Positions 7,837 through 9,008 of a stretch of DNA of 9,008 bases are shown piece after piece (position 1 is the stretch's first letter; each line of letters opens with the position of its first letter). The position numbers were made by a program, and so were the translations under genes. The notes below the pieces were generated by a model. The model was given only the letters and a program-made list of their open reading frames with translations. It searched no databases and had not been told where the DNA came from. The DNA is from Bacteroidota bacterium (GTDB lineage: Bacteria > Bacteroidota > Ignavibacteria > Palsa-1295), in NCBI GenBank assembly GCA_025363505.1, contig JANYDV010000133.1, positions 1 to 9,008 of the forward strand, in the 5' to 3' direction.

Positions 7837-7874
7837 AAAAGAGACTCCTGAGATCGCCGAACGACCCCAGGAGT
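7837..7874 (-). terminator. Probable terminator after hsp20
   Basis: Read on the minus strand, ACTCCTG pairs with CAGGAGT, and an inner GGTCG pairs with CGATC around a TTCGG loop, with G-T wobbles. This gives a stem of about 13 bp (7844-7874). It is followed by CTCTTTTGAG, a short T-run. It lies 12 bases after the hsp20 stop. The T-run is modest (four T), so termination may be partial and some read-through to dnaK is possible. Confidence 0.65.
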
Positions 7875-7886
7875 GTCGCAACTATC

Positions 7887-8339
7887 TTAATTAACGCTAA
7901 TATTGATTGGTATTTCGCGTTCCTTTGGCTTCTGTAGCTCTTTCTTGGGGATTACGACCTCCAAGACACCATTGGCAAATGAAGCGCTCATAGCCTCTTC
8001 ATTAACGTTTTCGGGTAATGTGAATTGCCGTACGAACTCTCCGTATCTGCGCTCGATGCGGTGGAAGTTACGATCTTCCTGTTTTTCTTCTTGTTTCTTA
8101 CTGCCACGAAGGGTCAATGTCCCATCGGTTACAGTGATCTTCACATCATCTTTGCTCAAGCCCGGTAGCTCAGCATGGACGTAGATGTTTGCCTGATCTT
8201 CGGAGATGTTTACTCGTGGGATGTAGGAGCCTGTCGGAAGATGTCCTTCGATCTCACGATTGATGTCCTCCACGAAATTGCGAAAATATTTTGGTAAGAA
8301 TTCAATATCTGTTCTTGGTCTTGCAATGATCTTTGTCAT
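7887..8339 (-). CDS. Hsp20/alpha-crystallin family small heat shock protein
   Basis: A 150-residue small heat shock protein. Such proteins form oligomers that hold unfolding proteins without ATP until DnaK or ClpB systems refold them. The alpha-crystallin domain runs from about residue 39 to 132. It includes AELPGLSKDDVKITV (56-70), GTLTLRG (73-79), RIERRYGEFVRQFTLPENV (94-112) and the A-x-x-x-NGVLEVVIPK end (ASFANGVLEVVIPK, 119-132). The C-terminal tail holds the I-x-I anchoring motif, here in overlapping form IPI/INI (143-147). The N-terminal arm is short (about 38 residues) with aromatic residues F14, Y18, F19 and F22. The ATG at 8337-8339 follows an AT-rich leader without a Shine-Dalgarno sequence. 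It precedes dnaK on the same strand but has its own promoter and terminator. Confidence 0.97.
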   Translation of the reverse strand: MTKIIARPRTDIEFLPKYFRNFVEDINREIEGHLPTGSYIPRVNISEDQANIYVHAELPGLSKDDVKITVTDGTLTLRGSKKQEEKQEDRNFHRIERRYGEFVRQFTLPENVNEEAMSASFANGVLEVVIPKKELQKPKEREIPINISVN

Positions 8340-8367
8340 AGTTTATTCTAAGTTATTTTATTTACAC

Positions 8368-8397
8368 AATGTACAGTATATGAAAAATCGTGCCAAA
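8368..8397 (-). promoter_or_regulatory. Predicted hsp20 promoter, Bacteroidetes-like
   Basis: On the minus strand a TTTG (8394-8397) is followed after 20 bases by TACATTGT (beginning at 8373), close to the Bacteroidetes TTTG / TAnnTTTG pattern. Read as a sigma-70 promoter, TTGGCA and TACATT are 17 bases apart, matching 5 of 6 and 4 of 6 consensus positions. The box ends 28 bases before the hsp20 ATG, leaving a short AT-rich leader. The placement is good but no operator is identified. Confidence 0.5.
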
Positions 8398-8467
8398 GTT
8401 TTTTAGGGCTGATTTCGTATAAAAAGGGGAGTTCTTTTTACCGAGCACTGACATTCTTTGTAAATGA

Positions 8468-8505
8468 TGACAAACTGTCGGACGCAATTGACAAGAAATT
8501 GACAA
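8468..8505. repeat. Three phased TGACAA repeats upstream of hsp20
   Basis: TGACAA occurs at 8468, 8489 and 8500. The last two lie in a tandem AATTGACAA-GA-AATTGACAA (8486-8505). The spacings of 21 and 11 bases are close to two and one turns of the helix, so the copies face the same side of DNA. The cluster is about 75-130 bases upstream of the predicted hsp20 promoter and downstream of the terminator of the next gene, in non-coding DNA. This is compatible with binding sites for a regulator, but the copies are short. Confidence 0.3.
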
Positions 8506-8525
8506 AGGTAACACAGAAGATAAGC

Positions 8526-8558
8526 AAAAAAAAGAGGCGCATCAATGATGCGCCTCTT
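8526..8558 (-). terminator. Strong intrinsic terminator after the T9SS cargo gene
   Basis: A near-perfect hairpin: AAGAGGCGCATC (8532-8543) pairs with GATGCGCCTCTT (8547-8558) around an AAT loop. On the minus strand the stem runs straight into eight T residues (8526-8533). It lies 24 bases beyond the stop of the minus-strand gene that ends at 8582. Confidence 0.92.
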
Positions 8559-8581
8559 CTGAGAAATCAATGATCTACTTA

Positions 8582-9008
8582 TTACTTCGAAAGAATGATC
8601 GATCTTGTAAGAGATACAGCACCACTGGTTAGTGTGATGATATATGTGCCACTGGTAAGATCATTTGCATCGAGAGTTACCAAATGGCTACCTGTACTAA
8701 TACGACCAGTAGCCAACGTTTTGACTATTTTTCCGGTAAGATCAGTCAGTGTCAGATTAATCTCTGACTCAGTCGGGGTGGTGTAATAGAACGAAGTTGA
8801 ACTTCCGAAAGGATTCGGGTAGTTTTGTTCAAGGGTAAAGCCGTCTTGTTCTGCAACAGGTCTTACCGACGTCGCCCCAGTGCTTTGCGAAAGATTGATC
8901 TCAAGTGCAGCAGCGCAAGCCGGAACCGCATTCGGGAAAGTGATCTTCGCAGTGTAGAGCTTATTAATATCCTTCGGATCATATTTGATCGATGGTTGGA
9001 TATTACCA
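8582..9008 (-). CDS. C-terminal part of a secreted protein with a type IX secretion sorting domain (partial)
   Basis: A minus-strand frame with 141 visible codons that continues past the right edge of the window; the N-terminus is missing. The last ~85 residues form a typical T9SS type A C-terminal domain: FTLEQNYPNPFGSSTSF (57-73), then NLTLTDLTGKIVKTL (84-98), GSHLVTLDANDLTSGTYIITL (106-126, broken here only by position) and a final RSIILSK ending in lysine. In Bacteroidota this domain takes proteins across the outer membrane through the Por/T9SS machine, after which it is cleaved and the cargo is released or attached to the surface. The preceding ~55 residues include a YTAKITFPNAVP strand and one cysteine (C31 of the visible part), which do not identify the cargo. 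The function of the mature protein cannot be judged from this end. Confidence 0.9.
   Translation of the reverse strand, partial: GNIQPSIKYDPKDINKLYTAKITFPNAVPACAAALEINLSQSTGATSVRPVAEQDGFTLEQNYPNPFGSSTSFYYTTPTESEINLTLTDLTGKIVKTLATGRISTGSHLVTLDANDLTSGTYIITLTSGAVSLTRSIILSK

Noticed and set aside
7613..7886. CIRCE operator for HrcA upstream of dnaK.
   Set aside because: No TTAGCACTC / GAGTGCTAA pair is present; the GGAGTGT at 7870-7876 belongs to the hsp20 terminator hairpin.
7684..7886. Similar words GATAGT...TGCGAC at 7684-7698 and, inverted, at 7875-7886.
   Set aside because: The match needs a 3-base gap in one copy, and related words occur elsewhere in the window (for example near position 40), so it is probably compositional.
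8377..8397. Sigma-54-like promoter: TTGGCACGA on the minus strand upstream of hsp20.
   Set aside because: The -24 part fits well, but the -12 GC needed in TTGC is replaced (TTCA). The same bases fit a Bacteroidetes or sigma-70 promoter better.
8488..8504. Two plus-strand TTGACA boxes that resemble -35 elements.
   Set aside because: No suitable -10 box lies 16-18 bases downstream, and no plus-strand gene follows.
8595..8786. A plus-strand open frame of 63 codons near the right end.
   Set aside because: It lies wholly antisense to the T9SS sorting domain, whose minus-strand frame has clear family motifs.

Overview
The window looks like a chromosomal segment from a Gram-negative member of the Bacteroidota/Chlorobi (FCB) group. 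Three things point there. A truncated gene at the right edge ends in a typical type IX secretion (Por) C-terminal sorting domain, with a QNYPNPF motif. The only promoter that can be read resembles the Bacteroidetes TTTG/TAnnTTTG type. Genes generally lack strong Shine-Dalgarno sequences. DnaK also carries the insert found in Gram-negative homologues. The exact lineage (for example Ignavibacteria, Kapabacteria or another deep branch) cannot be fixed from the sequence alone.

Left part, + strand, 1-5630: six genes form one tightly packed operon. They are the 3' end of chorismate synthase (aroC), a shikimate kinase/3-dehydroquinate synthase fusion (aroKB), type II 3-dehydroquinase (aroQ), a UbiA-family prenyltransferase, a UbiX-family flavin prenyltransferase and a long UbiD-family decarboxylase. 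The first four junctions are stop/start overlaps of 1-4 bases, and the last gap is 2 bases. The aro genes cover shikimate-pathway steps 2, 3, 5 and 7 and lead to chorismate. The UbiA/UbiX/UbiD trio fits the late steps of menaquinone synthesis by the futalosine route (MqnP, MqnM, MqnL), which also starts from chorismate. The operon therefore seems to join supply of the precursor to its use in quinone synthesis. A 13-bp hairpin at 5660-5688, usable from both sides, separates it from the convergent dnaK.

Right part, - strand, 5711-9008: dnaK (633 aa), then a 274-bp upstream region holding a possible 31-residue membrane peptide and a perfect 14-bp palindrome, then an Hsp20-family small heat shock protein with its own promoter and terminator, then a strong terminator and the 3' end of a T9SS cargo protein. 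DnaK and Hsp20 are chaperones that often work in sequence: Hsp20 holds unfolded clients and DnaK refolds them. No CIRCE (HrcA) operator is visible upstream of either gene.

Most of the window is housekeeping. The points most worth a second look are the aroKB fusion inside a shikimate-to-menaquinone operon, the tiny hydrophobic ORF before dnaK, and helically phased TGACAA repeats upstream of hsp20. I see no clear sign of a wholly new system.
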